This document shows positions 26,779-36,012 of a stretch of DNA of 64,000 nt, in pieces. Position 1 is the stretch's first letter, and each line of letters starts with the position of its first letter. Origin of the DNA: DYRB01 sp963709645 (GTDB taxonomy: Bacteria; Pseudomonadota; Gammaproteobacteria; Chromatiales; Chromatiaceae); NCBI GenBank assembly GCA_963709645.1, contig CAVPXP010000007.1, positions 1 through 64,000 on the forward strand, given 5' to 3'. A program made the position numbers and the translations under genes. The notes below the pieces were generated by a model that did not search any database, was not told where the DNA came from, and saw only the letters and a program-made list of their open reading frames with translations.

Positions 26779-27249
26779 TTAGAGCGTCGCCGCGTTGGCG
26801 CGTTGAGCCCAGGCACGCATGCGATCGAGCCCGGTCCAATCGGCGTCCACATAGGTGATTGCCTGCGTGGGACAGGCCTTGGCGCAGGCAGGATCGCCGT
26901 CGCACAGGTCGCATTTCTGCACCTTGCCCACGTCGCTCATGTAGTTGATGGTCCCGAAGGGGCACGCGATGGTGCACACCTTGCACCCGACGCAGGTCGC
27001 CTCCAACACCACCTTGGCACCGGTCACGGCGTCGAGCTTGATGGCGTCGACGGGACAGGCGTGCAGGCACCAGGCCTCGCTGCATTGGGTGCAGGTGTAG
27101 GGCACCTTGCGCCCCTCATGCTCGAAGCTGAAGATCTTGATGCGGGACTTGGACGGATTGATGGTCTGCGTATGGTGGTAGGAACACGCCATCTCACATT
27201 GAAGACAGCCTGTGCACTTGACCGGATCGATATTGAGCGACTTCTGCAT
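26779..27249 (-). CDS. aorA: Four-cluster ferredoxin subunit AorA
   Basis: 156 residues from ATG 27249, which has a GAGGGAG element just upstream; TTG/GTG codons further up add six residues at most. Four cysteine groups are visible (KCTGCLQCEMAC, TCTQCSEAWCLHAC, TCVGCKVCTIAC, KCDLCDGDPACAKAC), giving 16 Cys for four [4Fe-4S] clusters. It wires AorB to AorC, as in Aromatoleum. It is the first gene of the island. A possible promoter -10 (TATAAC at about 27300-27306 read on the minus strand) lies upstream, but its -35 is weak. Confidence 0.92.
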   Translation of the reverse strand: MQKSLNIDPVKCTGCLQCEMACSYHHTQTINPSKSRIKIFSFEHEGRKVPYTCTQCSEAWCLHACPVDAIKLDAVTGAKVVLEATCVGCKVCTIACPFGTINYMSDVGKVQKCDLCDGDPACAKACPTQAITYVDADWTGLDRMRAWAQRANAATL

Positions 27250-27436
27250 TGAACTCCCTCGCGGCACTGGTGGACCGAACGGTTAGGCCGCCCTGGCTTG
27301 TTATAGTTGACCGAAACGCTGGGCTAGTATTGTGCACTTTTCGCTCGGGCGCCAGGGAACCATGCCTAAACGCCTTGCCACCGGCCCTCGCGCCCCTACT
27401 TTTCACCATTCATCTCCGCCACCCGCGCCCAGGCCA

Positions 27437-28621
27437 ATGCTCAGTCTCTCCACCCACAACGCCATCGACGAGATCCAGGCGGCGGACTGGAACCGCCTGG
27501 CAGACCCGGACACCCCCTTCCTGCGCCACGAGTTCCTCGCCGCCCAGGAGCGCCACGGCTGTGTCGGCCGGACCTTGGGCTGGATTCCCCACCACCTCGC
27601 CCTGCGCGACCAGAACGGGACCCTGGTCGCGGCGGCACCCTGCTATCTCAAGTCCAACTCCTACGGCGAGTTCGTCTTCGACTGGGCCTGGGCCGATGCC
27701 TATGCCCGCGCAGGGCAGCGCTACTACCCCAAGCTGGTGGTCGCATCCCCCTACACCCCAGCGACGGGCCCGCGCATCCTCACCGAGGACACACCGCGAC
27801 GACCAGAGTACGCTGCCGCCCTCATCCGCGGGGCTTGCGAGGTCGCCCGGGGGTTGGGGGTGTCGTCTCTGCATTTGCTCTTCACGTCAAAGGAAGAGAC
27901 GGACTGGGCGGAGCAGCAGGGCCTGATGCGCCGCATGGGCTGCCAGTTCCACTGGCACAATGCAGGCTATGGGTCCTTCGACGACCTCCTGGGGGCCTTC
28001 TCGGCACCCAAGCGCAAGAACGTGAAGCGCGAGCGCCGCCGAGTGGCGGAGGCCGGCATCCGCTTCCGCCTGCTGCGTGGCCCCGAGGTCAGCCAGGGGG
28101 AATGGGCCCTGTTCCACCGACTTTACTGCGATACCTTCGACAAGCGCGGCGGCATCGCGACCCTGTCGCTGGCCTTCTTTCAGGAGATTGGCCGGACCAT
28201 GGGGGAGCAGTTGCTTCTTGTGCTCGCCTACCAGGGCCCAGACCTGATCGCTGCAGCCTTCAATCTGGTCGGCACCCGAACCCTGTACGGGCGCCATTGG
28301 GGCTGCTTTACGGACTTCGACAGCCTGCACTTCGAGGCCTGCTACTATCAGGGGCTGGAGTTTTGCATCGCGAACGGTCTGGAGCGCTTCGAGCCGGGGG
28401 CCCAGGGCGAGCACAAAATCAGCCGCGGCTTCCTGCCGACGCCGACCTGGTCGGCGCACTGGATCGCCGATCCGGGGTTCCATAAGGGCATCGGGCATTT
28501 TCTTCAGCTGGAGACAGAGGGCATGACGGACTATCTCGCGGACATGCGGGCCCGCAGTCCCTTTCGCACCGATGCGGCTGCTACCGGGATAACCCTCTTT
28601 GAGGGGAGCGAAGGGGACTGA
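27437..28621 (+). CDS. GNAT-like protein of the DUF482/COG3146 family
   Basis: 394 residues from ATG 27437. Recognisable family stretches are TPFLRHEFLAAQE at the N-terminus, a central NAGYGSFDDLLGAFSAPKRK (then the Lys/Arg-rich KNVKRERRRVAEAG), RHWGCFTDFDSLHFEACYYQG, and FEPGAQGEHKISRGFLP. The family has a double-GNAT, FemAB-like fold and has been linked by some to peptidoglycan metabolism, but activity is not established. An ATG at 27363 would add about 25 low-complexity residues. It is divergent from aorA and followed 4 bases later by aat, with the aat start just after its stop. Confidence 0.8.
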   Translation: MLSLSTHNAIDEIQAADWNRLADPDTPFLRHEFLAAQERHGCVGRTLGWIPHHLALRDQNGTLVAAAPCYLKSNSYGEFVFDWAWADAYARAGQRYYPKLVVASPYTPATGPRILTEDTPRRPEYAAALIRGACEVARGLGVSSLHLLFTSKEETDWAEQQGLMRRMGCQFHWHNAGYGSFDDLLGAFSAPKRKNVKRERRRVAEAGIRFRLLRGPEVSQGEWALFHRLYCDTFDKRGGIATLSLAFFQEIGRTMGEQLLLVLAYQGPDLIAAAFNLVGTRTLYGRHWGCFTDFDSLHFEACYYQGLEFCIANGLERFEPGAQGEHKISRGFLPTPTWSAHWIADPGFHKGIGHFLQLETEGMTDYLADMRARSPFRTDAAATGITLFEGSEGD

Positions 28622-28625
28622 CAAG

Positions 28626-29417
28626 GTGCTTTTTCTGCTCGACCCCAGCGTCCCCAGGGCCCCTTTCCCGGCTGCCGCCCTGGCGGAAACCGACCCCAAC
28701 GGCCTGTTGGCAGTCGGCGGCGACCTGCACCCCGAGCGCCTGATCAATGCCTACCGCAGCGGCATCTTCCCCTGGTTCAATGCGGGGGATCCCATCCTGT
28801 GGTGGAGCCCAGATCCGCGCACCCTGCTTTTCCCAGCACAGGTGCGCGTTTCACGCAGCCTGCGCAAGGCCCTGCGCCGCCGCCGGCTCGCGGTGACCAT
28901 GGACCGAGCCTTCAACCTCGTCATCCAGGCCTGCTCCGGCCCTCGCCGGGACGGGGCCGGGACCTGGCTCGTACCTGAGATGATCGACGCCTACGGCGAG
29001 TTGCACCGCCGGGGCCTGGCCCACTCGGTGGAGGTGTGGCAGAAGGACGAGTTGGTGGGCGGGCTCTATGGCGTCGGCCTGGGGCGCGTCTTCTACGGAG
29101 AGTCCATGTTCTCGCGGGTTGACGATGCCTCGAAAGTCGCCCTGGTGCACCTATGCCAGCGTCTGGAGGCTTGGGGCTTCGCGATCATCGACTGCCAGGT
29201 CATGTCCGATCATCTGGTGCGAATGGGCGCGCAGCAGATCCCGCGAGGCGCGTTCCTCGCCCTGCTGGGCCGCTGGTGCCCCCTACCGGGGCGCGACGGG
29301 AGTTGGGACGACGGGGCCGTCTCCTTCCCCCTGCCACCCGGGACTGACCAACCGGACAAGGCGCCGACAAGCGGCCTGCCCCAGACGCTTGCAGCGGCAG
29401 GGGACCTGGTGCCGTGA
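28626..29417 (+). CDS. aat: Leucyl/phenylalanyl-tRNA-protein transferase Aat
   Basis: 263 residues. Aat attaches Leu or Phe to proteins with N-terminal Lys or Arg, marking them for ClpS-ClpAP. Signature stretches are PNGLLAVGGDLHPERL, AYRSGIFPWFN, WWSPDPRTLLFP and GGLYGVGLGRVFYGESMFS. Start GTG 28626 has an AAGGGGA element 9 bases upstream; TTG 28599 is an alternative adding nine residues. The stop overlaps the bpt start. Its C-terminus has about 25 extra Pro/Gly-rich residues. Confidence 0.94.
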   Translation: MLFLLDPSVPRAPFPAAALAETDPNGLLAVGGDLHPERLINAYRSGIFPWFNAGDPILWWSPDPRTLLFPAQVRVSRSLRKALRRRRLAVTMDRAFNLVIQACSGPRRDGAGTWLVPEMIDAYGELHRRGLAHSVEVWQKDELVGGLYGVGLGRVFYGESMFSRVDDASKVALVHLCQRLEAWGFAIIDCQVMSDHLVRMGAQQIPRGAFLALLGRWCPLPGRDGSWDDGAVSFPLPPGTDQPDKAPTSGLPQTLAAAGDLVP

Positions 29418-30181
29418 ACCGCAACCCAGGCACGGGACAAAGCCGCCCCATCGCCCTCTACCTGACCGGGGAGCACCCCTGCTCCTACCTACCGGACCGC
29501 GCTGCACGCACGCTGTTCGTCGATCCCCTGGCGCGGATCGATGGTGCCACCTTTCAGGCCCTGCTGGAGCAGGGCTTCCGGCGCAGCGGGAGCCACATCT
29601 ACCGGCCCGCCTGCCGCGGTTGTCAGGCTTGCATCTCGCTGCGCCTCCCGGTGTTGGGCTTCGAACCCAATCGTTCGCAGTGGCGAAACTACCGCGACAA
29701 TGCGGGCGCCTTGAAGGTGACCGACGGGCCCCCGACGTTCCGACCCGAGCACTTCGCCCTTTACCAGCGGTACTTACAGGCCCGTCACCCGGAAGGGTCC
29801 ATGGCAGAGGGGACCAGCGAGAACTACCGGGACTTCCTCATCGACCCTTGGGGGGGCGAGACCCGGCTGATCGAGTTTCGGCTGAGCGGGCGGCTTGCGG
29901 CGGTGGCAGTCACCGATGTAACGCCCGGCGGCCTTTCTGCCGTCTACACCTTCTTCGACCCGGATCTCTCCCACTTGGCCCCGGGGACCTTCGCCATCCT
30001 CTGCCAGATCCAGGCAGCCAAGGGTCTGGGGCTGCCCTACCTGTACCTCGGTTACTGGATCGAGGCATGCGGCAAAATGAGCTACAAGTCCCGTTTCCGG
30101 CCGCTGGAGGCATGGAACGGACGGGAATGGGAGCGGTTCGGCCCGGGGCAACCCATCCGCCTCCGGCCGCCAAGGCCCTGA
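29414..30181 (+). CDS. bpt: Aspartate/glutamate leucyltransferase Bpt
   Basis: 255 residues. Bpt adds Leu to N-terminal Asp or Glu, the second branch of the bacterial N-degron pathway. The N-terminal GEHPCSYLPDRAARTLFVDP and CRGCQACISLRLPV supply the conserved cysteines, and YLYLGYWIEACGKMSYKSRF ends the transferase domain. The GTG at 29414 overlaps the aat stop (GTGA). The aat-bpt pair is widespread in gammaproteobacteria; clpS and clpA are not in the window. Confidence 0.93.
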   Translation: MNRNPGTGQSRPIALYLTGEHPCSYLPDRAARTLFVDPLARIDGATFQALLEQGFRRSGSHIYRPACRGCQACISLRLPVLGFEPNRSQWRNYRDNAGALKVTDGPPTFRPEHFALYQRYLQARHPEGSMAEGTSENYRDFLIDPWGGETRLIEFRLSGRLAAVAVTDVTPGGLSAVYTFFDPDLSHLAPGTFAILCQIQAAKGLGLPYLYLGYWIEACGKMSYKSRFRPLEAWNGREWERFGPGQPIRLRPPRP

Positions 30182-30231
30182 GCCGATCGCAGCTACTGAC
30201 ACGGCCGAGGATCAGGTCAAGGGCCAGGGTG

Positions 30232-32124
30232 TCACGACCCTTCACCCACGACGCCCAAACCCCCGCGCTCGGCCCCGTCGGACTCCGACGCCGTCACCAC
30301 TCTGTTCCGGCCGAGCGCCTTGGCGCGGTACAGGGCATGGTCAGCTCGACCGATGACCGTCTCCGCGGTGTCGCCTGAGCTGGGCATTGCGACCGCCACC
30401 CCCAGGCTGGCGCTCAAAGCGCGCTCCCGCAACCCCTCGGGGGACAAGTGCCCGATCGCTTGCAGCAAGGTCTCGGCCCGATCGCGCGCAGCGGCCTCGT
30501 CAACCCCCCTGAGCCCGATCACGAACTCCTCGCCACCGTAGCGCCCGCAAAGGTCACCGGCCCGAACGTGGCGGTTGAGGGCCTCGGCGACGGCCACCAG
30601 CACCCTGTCTCCCGCCAGATGCCCGAGGCGATCATTGATCTGCTTGAAATGGTCGATGTCGAGCATGATCACAGCCACCGGCCCCGGTGGCTGCGCCCCC
30701 GAGGCCAACAGGGCGTCGAGGCACTCGACGGATGCCCGATGGTTGAGCAGCCCCGTGAGGCTGTCGCGGCGCGCCAAATCCGCGAGCCGCGCATTGGTCT
30801 GTTGCAAGGCCCGGGTACGGTCGTCGACGCGGCGCTCCAGGTCGTCGGTCAACTGCCGCAGGTAACGGTTGGAGGAAGTCACCGCAGCCTCCTTTTGCTC
30901 CCGCAGCGAGCGTACCCGGTCCAATAGGGCCAGGGCGAGAACCCAAACCTCCAGGACAGAACCGATCTGCATCGCATAGGTCGTGTAGAAACCGCTGGGC
31001 AAGACACCGGCCGTTGTCAGCCCAGAGATGGACACGCCGGACAGAACCAGGCCCCAGGCAATCACGAAATAACCCGCCGTCCGTACCCCCCGCCTGAGGG
31101 ATGTGACGCCGGCGGCGAGAACCAGGGGCAGCATCAAGGTCCCCACCGCCGTAGCCAGGGGGATCGCAACACCGGGGGGGGCGAAGACGCCCAGCAGTAC
31201 GACCATCAGGGCCAACCCGAGGAACGCTCGGAAGGCGAGGCGCAGCATGCGGGAGTAAGGCCAGAAGCCAAGGAAGCGGATGGTCAGCCACATCATGCAG
31301 ATCATCGTGGTGCCGATCAGCACGATGGGCATACGGGTTGCCGCCATGCCCGGTCCGGACCACAGGAACTGATGCGAGAATCCGTTGAGGGAGAACTGGA
31401 GCAGTGCGTCGCTCGACAGGAACAGCGTGAAGAGCAACAAATTGATGTCGCGGGCGTAAACAAAGATGACGCACGCCAGCAACGCCAGCGACAGGAGACC
31501 GCCGTAGTAAACCCCGAAGCCGGCGTACCGTTGCGCGACGTACTCGGAGTGGGCCAAGGGGTCGCGGAGCATCAATGGAAACTGAAGCGAGCCCGTCGTC
31601 TGCAACCGAAGCAACAGGGTTACGAACCCTTCGCCCGGAAGATCGACGGGAAAGGTCGGATTGGCATAGTGCAGCGGGCGGACATCGAAGGCACGCACGT
31701 CGCCCGCCTCGAAGGTCTGGCGGCGGCCGTCCGGATAGAAGAGGGTCAGCGAGACCTGATCCAGGAGCGGGTAGGCGACCTCCAAAGCGACCCGCCGGGG
31801 CCCCCCGGTCTTGCTGGCCAACTCGAAGCGTACCCACAGGGGGGTAGTCGTGAAGCCGAGGCCGTTGTCGCCCCCCGTGTTGGGCACGAATCCCGCGTGA
31901 TCCCTGGCCTGTTCTGCGGTCAAGGCAGCAGGCGCTTCGGCCAGAAGCTCCACCAGCGGCTGCAGGTCAAGCCGCTCGAACCCAGGACCGACCTCGACCA
32001 GGGGCACGGACGCCTGCGCCAAGCCCGACAGATTGAGCAGCAGGACCCAGACCAGGCGGATCGGCGACCCGCGTCGCGCGGGTCGAGTCGGTGCAGACGA
32101 GGGCCGGGGCTGGCGCTGGGGCAC
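30232..32124 (-). CDS. Membrane diguanylate cyclase, 7TMR-DISM sensor with GGDEF domain
   Basis: 630 residues. A signal-like N-terminus is followed by an extracytoplasmic 7TMR-DISMED2-type carbohydrate-binding-like domain (about 45-190), seven membrane helices (about 205-405), a coiled coil (LREQKEAAVTSSNRYLRQL onward) and a GGDEF domain (about 450-610). The active site is GGEEF, and RAGD five residues before it is an intact inhibitory site, so an active, feedback-controlled c-di-GMP synthase is expected. Start is GTG 32124. It converges with bpt and diverges from cydD. No c-di-GMP phosphodiesterase is nearby apart from the decayed fragment at 21.8 kb. Confidence 0.88.
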   Translation of the reverse strand: MPQRQPRPSSAPTRPARRGSPIRLVWVLLLNLSGLAQASVPLVEVGPGFERLDLQPLVELLAEAPAALTAEQARDHAGFVPNTGGDNGLGFTTTPLWVRFELASKTGGPRRVALEVAYPLLDQVSLTLFYPDGRRQTFEAGDVRAFDVRPLHYANPTFPVDLPGEGFVTLLLRLQTTGSLQFPLMLRDPLAHSEYVAQRYAGFGVYYGGLLSLALLACVIFVYARDINLLLFTLFLSSDALLQFSLNGFSHQFLWSGPGMAATRMPIVLIGTTMICMMWLTIRFLGFWPYSRMLRLAFRAFLGLALMVVLLGVFAPPGVAIPLATAVGTLMLPLVLAAGVTSLRRGVRTAGYFVIAWGLVLSGVSISGLTTAGVLPSGFYTTYAMQIGSVLEVWVLALALLDRVRSLREQKEAAVTSSNRYLRQLTDDLERRVDDRTRALQQTNARLADLARRDSLTGLLNHRASVECLDALLASGAQPPGPVAVIMLDIDHFKQINDRLGHLAGDRVLVAVAEALNRHVRAGDLCGRYGGEEFVIGLRGVDEAAARDRAETLLQAIGHLSPEGLRERALSASLGVAVAMPSSGDTAETVIGRADHALYRAKALGRNRVVTASESDGAERGGLGVVGEGS

Positions 32125-32283
32125 GGTGATCCTCGGCGTGTGCAGGGGTCGCCATGATGCCCTCAGGCCGGGCGGCGGGTCCAGCAGACGAGAACCAAAG
32201 TGCGGGACCGCCAGGCATACTGCGGCCTGGCGCGAAGCGGCTGGAAGGAGTCAGCGACGGCGTCCGGGGCCAGGCGAATCGCA

Positions 32284-32313
32284 TTGCGCCCGGGTGACGC
32301 AGCTCAATATGCT
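32284..32313 (+). promoter_or_regulatory. Possible sigma-70 promoter of cydDC
   Basis: TTGCGC at 32284-32289 and TATGCT at 32308-32313 are 18 bases apart, leaving a leader of about 30 bases to the cydD ATG. Both hexamers deviate from consensus, so this is a weak prediction. Confidence 0.35.
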
Positions 32314-32349
32314 GTTTCACCGTTTTGCCGATCCGTTTCGACTGATGCC

Positions 32350-34119
32350 ATGCCCACCACATCCACCAGCCGCTGGCTCAACGGCCTCAAACCCCTTGCC
32401 AGGCCTTATCTGAGCCTGGCGGTTGCCCTGGGCACCGGCAGCGGCCTGCTGCTGATCGTCCAGGCGTGGCTCCTGGCCAAGGTGGTAGACGGGGTGATCT
32501 TCCAGGGGGCGGGACTGGACGAGGCGAAGCCCTGGCTGTGGCCCTTGCTGGGCCTGTACCTGGCCCGGGCCGTGCTGGTCTGGCTGGGCGAACGCGCCGC
32601 CTTCCGCGGTGCCGCGCGTATCAAGGTGGCCGTGCGTGACCGCGTCTTTCGCCACATTCATGCCCTTGGGCCCAACTACCTCTCTGGTGAGCGCAGCGGG
32701 GCCCTGGTGGAGTCTCTAGTCAAGGGCGTCGAGGATCTGGAGCCCTACTATGCCCGGTTCATCCCGACCGTGGCGCTCACCGCCATCGTCCCTCTGGCCA
32801 TTCTGGCGGTCGTCCTGCCCCTGGACTGGTTATCAGGCCTGGTCCTGCTGGTCACGGCACCGCTGATTCCCTTCTTCATGATCCTCATCGGCAAGGGCGC
32901 CGAGGCACTCAACCAGCGTCAGTGGCAGAACCTCGCACGCATGAGCGGCCGGTTCCTGGACGTGATCCAGGGCCTGCCGACACTCAAGCTGTTCAACGCC
33001 AGCCGCCACGAGACCGAGACCATTGCGCGAGCCTCAGAGGGCTATCGTCACAGCACGATGGAGGTCCTGCGGATCGCATTCCTGTCCTCGGCCGTGCTGG
33101 AGTTCATCGCCAGCCTGAGCATTGCCGTCGTGGCCGTATTCATCGGCTTCCGGCTCTACCGACTCGACCTGCCCCTGCCGAACGCCCTCGGGGTGCCGGA
33201 GATCGGCTTCTTCACGGGCTTCTTCGTTCTCCTCCTGGTTCCCGAGTTCTTTCTCCCATTGCGCAACCTCGGGACCCACTACCACGGGCGCATGGAGGCC
33301 ATCGCTGCGGCAGAGCGCCTTCGGGATGTCCTCGATACGCCCGCCCCTCAATGGAGCCAGGGGACCGCAGCCGTACCCCGGGGCGTGGCACTGAACCTGC
33401 GCCTGGAGAGAGTGCGCTTCGCCTACGCACCCGGGCGGGAGGCGCTGCAAGGGCTGGACTGCGAGCTCAGGGCCGGCGAGCGTGTGGCGCTGGTGGGGGC
33501 CAGCGGGGCAGGCAAAACCACCGTGGTCAACCTGCTGCTGGGCTTTCTGACCCCAGATGCCGGGCGCATCCTGGTGAGCGGGGTGGACCTGGCAACCATC
33601 GACCCAACCGACTGGCGCCGCCACCTAGCTTGGGTACCGCAGAGCCCCCGCCTCTTCCATGGCACCGTCCTGGACAACATCCGCCTGGGCGCCCCGGAGG
33701 CGGAACTGAATGCCGTGCGCGCCGCCGCACGCCGGGCCCGCGCATCCGGGTTCATCGAGGCCCTTCCCCTTGGCTACGAGTCCGTGGTCGGCGAGCGCGG
33801 CCAGGGGCTATCGGGCGGGCAGATCCAGCGCATCGCCCTGGCCCGAGCCTTCCTGCGCGACGCGCCGTTCGTGATCCTGGACGAGCCCACCGCGAGCCTC
33901 GACCCCGCCAGCGAGGTCCTGGTCCAGGAGGGCATCGACGACCTGGCCCGCGGGCGCACCCTGCTGATCATCGCCCATCGCCTGACGACCGTGCGCAACG
34001 CCGACCGCATCCTGGTCCTGGACGCGGGGCGGGTGGTCCAGGCCGGCAACCACACCGACCTGATGGCGGCGGATGGGCCCTATCGGCACATGGTCGCCGC
34101 GCACGGGAGAGCGCCGTGA
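32350..34119 (+). CDS. cydD: Heterodimeric ABC exporter CydD
   Basis: 589 residues (E. coli 588). CydD and CydC form an inner-membrane ABC transporter moving thiols or heme-related compounds and are needed for cytochrome bd assembly. Six membrane helices precede the ATPase, with Walker A GASGAGKTTVVN, signature LSGGQIQRIALARAF and Walker B FVILDEPTASLD. Start is ATG 32350 (MPTTSTSRW); the 50 open codons upstream are not family-like. Its stop overlaps the cydC GTG. cydAB are not in the window. Confidence 0.92.
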   Translation: MPTTSTSRWLNGLKPLARPYLSLAVALGTGSGLLLIVQAWLLAKVVDGVIFQGAGLDEAKPWLWPLLGLYLARAVLVWLGERAAFRGAARIKVAVRDRVFRHIHALGPNYLSGERSGALVESLVKGVEDLEPYYARFIPTVALTAIVPLAILAVVLPLDWLSGLVLLVTAPLIPFFMILIGKGAEALNQRQWQNLARMSGRFLDVIQGLPTLKLFNASRHETETIARASEGYRHSTMEVLRIAFLSSAVLEFIASLSIAVVAVFIGFRLYRLDLPLPNALGVPEIGFFTGFFVLLLVPEFFLPLRNLGTHYHGRMEAIAAAERLRDVLDTPAPQWSQGTAAVPRGVALNLRLERVRFAYAPGREALQGLDCELRAGERVALVGASGAGKTTVVNLLLGFLTPDAGRILVSGVDLATIDPTDWRRHLAWVPQSPRLFHGTVLDNIRLGAPEAELNAVRAAARRARASGFIEALPLGYESVVGERGQGLSGGQIQRIALARAFLRDAPFVILDEPTASLDPASEVLVQEGIDDLARGRTLLIIAHRLTTVRNADRILVLDAGRVVQAGNHTDLMAADGPYRHMVAAHGRAP

Positions 34120-35849
34120 GAGACCTGGGCCGCCTCTTCCGGCTGCTGGGACCAAGCCGCGGCTGGATGGCCTTGGGTGCCCTCCTCGCCCTGATCACCC
34201 TGATCGCCAACCTGACCCTGATGGCAACCTCCGGATGGTTCATCGCGGCCATGGCGGTAGCCGGCGCGAGCGGAGCATCCATGAACTACTTTACCCCTGC
34301 CGCCCTGATTCGCGCGGCTGCCATCCTCCGTACCGTCGGGCGTTACCTGGAGCGACTGGTCACCCACGAGGCGACTCTGCGTCAACTCGCCGGGCTGCGG
34401 GTGTGGTTCTACGCGCACCTGGAACCGCTGGCCCCGGCGCGGCTGCAACAGCTCCACAGCGGCGACCTGCTGAGCCGCATCCGCGCCGATATCGACGCCC
34501 TGGACAACTTGTATCTGCGGACCCTGGTACCGGTCGCGGTGGCCCTAGCCGGGCTGGCCCTCTGTGTGGCGTTTCTCGCGACCTTCGACCTCGCGGTTGC
34601 CATGTTCACCCTGGGGATGCTGCTGGTGGCCGGGGTTCTGGTCCCGCTGTGTACCCGAGCGCTGGGAGCGGCGCCCGGCCGGCGCATGGTAGAGACCCAG
34701 GCGGAGCTGCGCAGCCTGGCCATCGACGGCATCCAGGGGTTACCGGAGCTCCTGGTCCATGGGGCCGCGGCCGCCCAGGCGCAGCGCCTGAACGCACTAA
34801 GCCTGGCCCTGAGCGCGGACCAGGACCGCATGAGCGCCTACGCTGGTCTCTCCCAGGGTGCCGTCAGCCTGGCCGCCAATCTGGCGCTATGGGGTGTTGT
34901 CTGGCTGGCCATCCCGCTCGTCGGCCCCGCGGGAAGCGGCGCCTCCCTCGCCCCGCCGAGCCTCGCCCTGTTGGCCCTGTTCACCCTGGCCGCCTTCGAG
35001 GCGGTGGCGCCGCTGCCGCTGGCCTTTCAACACCTCGGCGGGACCCTGGCCGCGGCGCGGCGCCTGTTCGAGATCGTCGACGCGGCCCCGGCGGTACCGG
35101 AGCCCAAGGGTCCATCCCCCAGGCCCCTGCACTTCGATCTGGAGGTCAACAGCCTCGGCTTCACCTACCCGGACGCCGACCGCCCAGCCCTGGCGGGGAT
35201 CAATCTGCGGATACCCGAGGGCGGGCGGGTCGCCGTAGTGGGGGCTAGCGGCTCCGGCAAGAGCACTCTGTTCAACCTGCTGTTGCGCTTTTGGGCCCCG
35301 GACCTGGGGTCGATCCGGATGGGCGGTCACGACCTAGCGACCTTCCATGGGGAGGATCTGCGCCGCCATGTCGCGTTGGTCAGCCAGCACACCCACTTGT
35401 TCGCTGCAACCATTCGCGAGAACCTGCTGCTCGCCAACCCGCAAGCGCCCCAAGGGGCCCTGGAGCATGCCTGCGAGGCAGCCCAGATCCATGCGTTTAT
35501 CGCGGGGCTGCCGGAGGGCTATGACACCTGGGTCGGGGAGACGGGAGTTCGCCTTTCCGGGGGCCAGGCACGCCGGATCGCCATCGCCCGGGCCCTGCTC
35601 AAGGATGCTCCCATCCTGCTCCTGGATGAACCGACGGAGGGCCTGGACGGCCGGACGGAGGCTTCCATCATGGCAGCCATCGATCACCTGATGCGCGGGC
35701 GCACCGTGCTGCTCATTACCCATCGCACCATCGGCCTGGAGCCCATGGACGAGATCCTGGTTCTAGACGAAGGACGCGTCCGCGAGCGGGGCACCCACCG
35801 ACAGCTTCTGGCCGCGGAATACTACCCGCGCTTGCTGGGGTTGAGGTGA
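34116..35849 (+). CDS. cydC: Heterodimeric ABC exporter CydC
   Basis: 577 residues (E. coli 573). Partner of CydD. The membrane part begins LFRLLGPSRGWMALGALLAL and contains MATSGWFIAAMAVAG, typical of CydC. The ATPase has Walker A GASGSGKSTLFN, signature RLSGGQARRIAIARALL and Walker B ILLLDEPTEGLD. Start GTG 34116 overlaps the cydD stop (GTGA). The frame is open for another 398 codons upstream across cydD, but that is a composition artefact. A strong hairpin follows the gene. Confidence 0.92.
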   Translation: MRDLGRLFRLLGPSRGWMALGALLALITLIANLTLMATSGWFIAAMAVAGASGASMNYFTPAALIRAAAILRTVGRYLERLVTHEATLRQLAGLRVWFYAHLEPLAPARLQQLHSGDLLSRIRADIDALDNLYLRTLVPVAVALAGLALCVAFLATFDLAVAMFTLGMLLVAGVLVPLCTRALGAAPGRRMVETQAELRSLAIDGIQGLPELLVHGAAAAQAQRLNALSLALSADQDRMSAYAGLSQGAVSLAANLALWGVVWLAIPLVGPAGSGASLAPPSLALLALFTLAAFEAVAPLPLAFQHLGGTLAAARRLFEIVDAAPAVPEPKGPSPRPLHFDLEVNSLGFTYPDADRPALAGINLRIPEGGRVAVVGASGSGKSTLFNLLLRFWAPDLGSIRMGGHDLATFHGEDLRRHVALVSQHTHLFAATIRENLLLANPQAPQGALEHACEAAQIHAFIAGLPEGYDTWVGETGVRLSGGQARRIAIARALLKDAPILLLDEPTEGLDGRTEASIMAAIDHLMRGRTVLLITHRTIGLEPMDEILVLDEGRVRERGTHRQLLAAEYYPRLLGLR

Positions 35850-35926
35850 TCGCGGATGCGAAAGGCCATCGACACCGACGGCGTTCCGGTGCCGCGCCGG
35901 GAGCGGAACCCTGAGCATCGAGCAAA

Positions 35927-35986
35927 AACCACCCATGAGTCCCCTGGTATTCGCATTCCCTGCGCTGAGGGGCCCATGGGTGGGTT
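35927..35986. terminator. Large hairpin between convergent cydC and bamC
   Basis: The arms AACCACCCATGAGTCCCCT (35927-35945) and AGGGGCCCATGGGTGGGTT (35968-35986) are complementary apart from two mismatches, with a 22-base loop. The hairpin lies between two convergent genes. The bases before the left arm are A-rich, which gives a short T-run for transcripts coming from bamC. It probably serves as a bidirectional terminator. Confidence 0.6.
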
Positions 35987-36012
35987 GATTCCGCGTCCGG
36001 CCGACGGATCTG

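Noticed and set aside
25372..27252. 626-codon plus-strand open frame
   Set aside because: It is antisense to aorB and aorA, whose cysteine motifs are intact; the translation is low-complexity Gly/Val/His-rich, typical of GC-rich antisense.
32922..34115. 398 codons open upstream of cydC
   Set aside because: Same strand as cydD but another frame; cydD is clearly the coding frame and cydC starts at the GTGA overlap.
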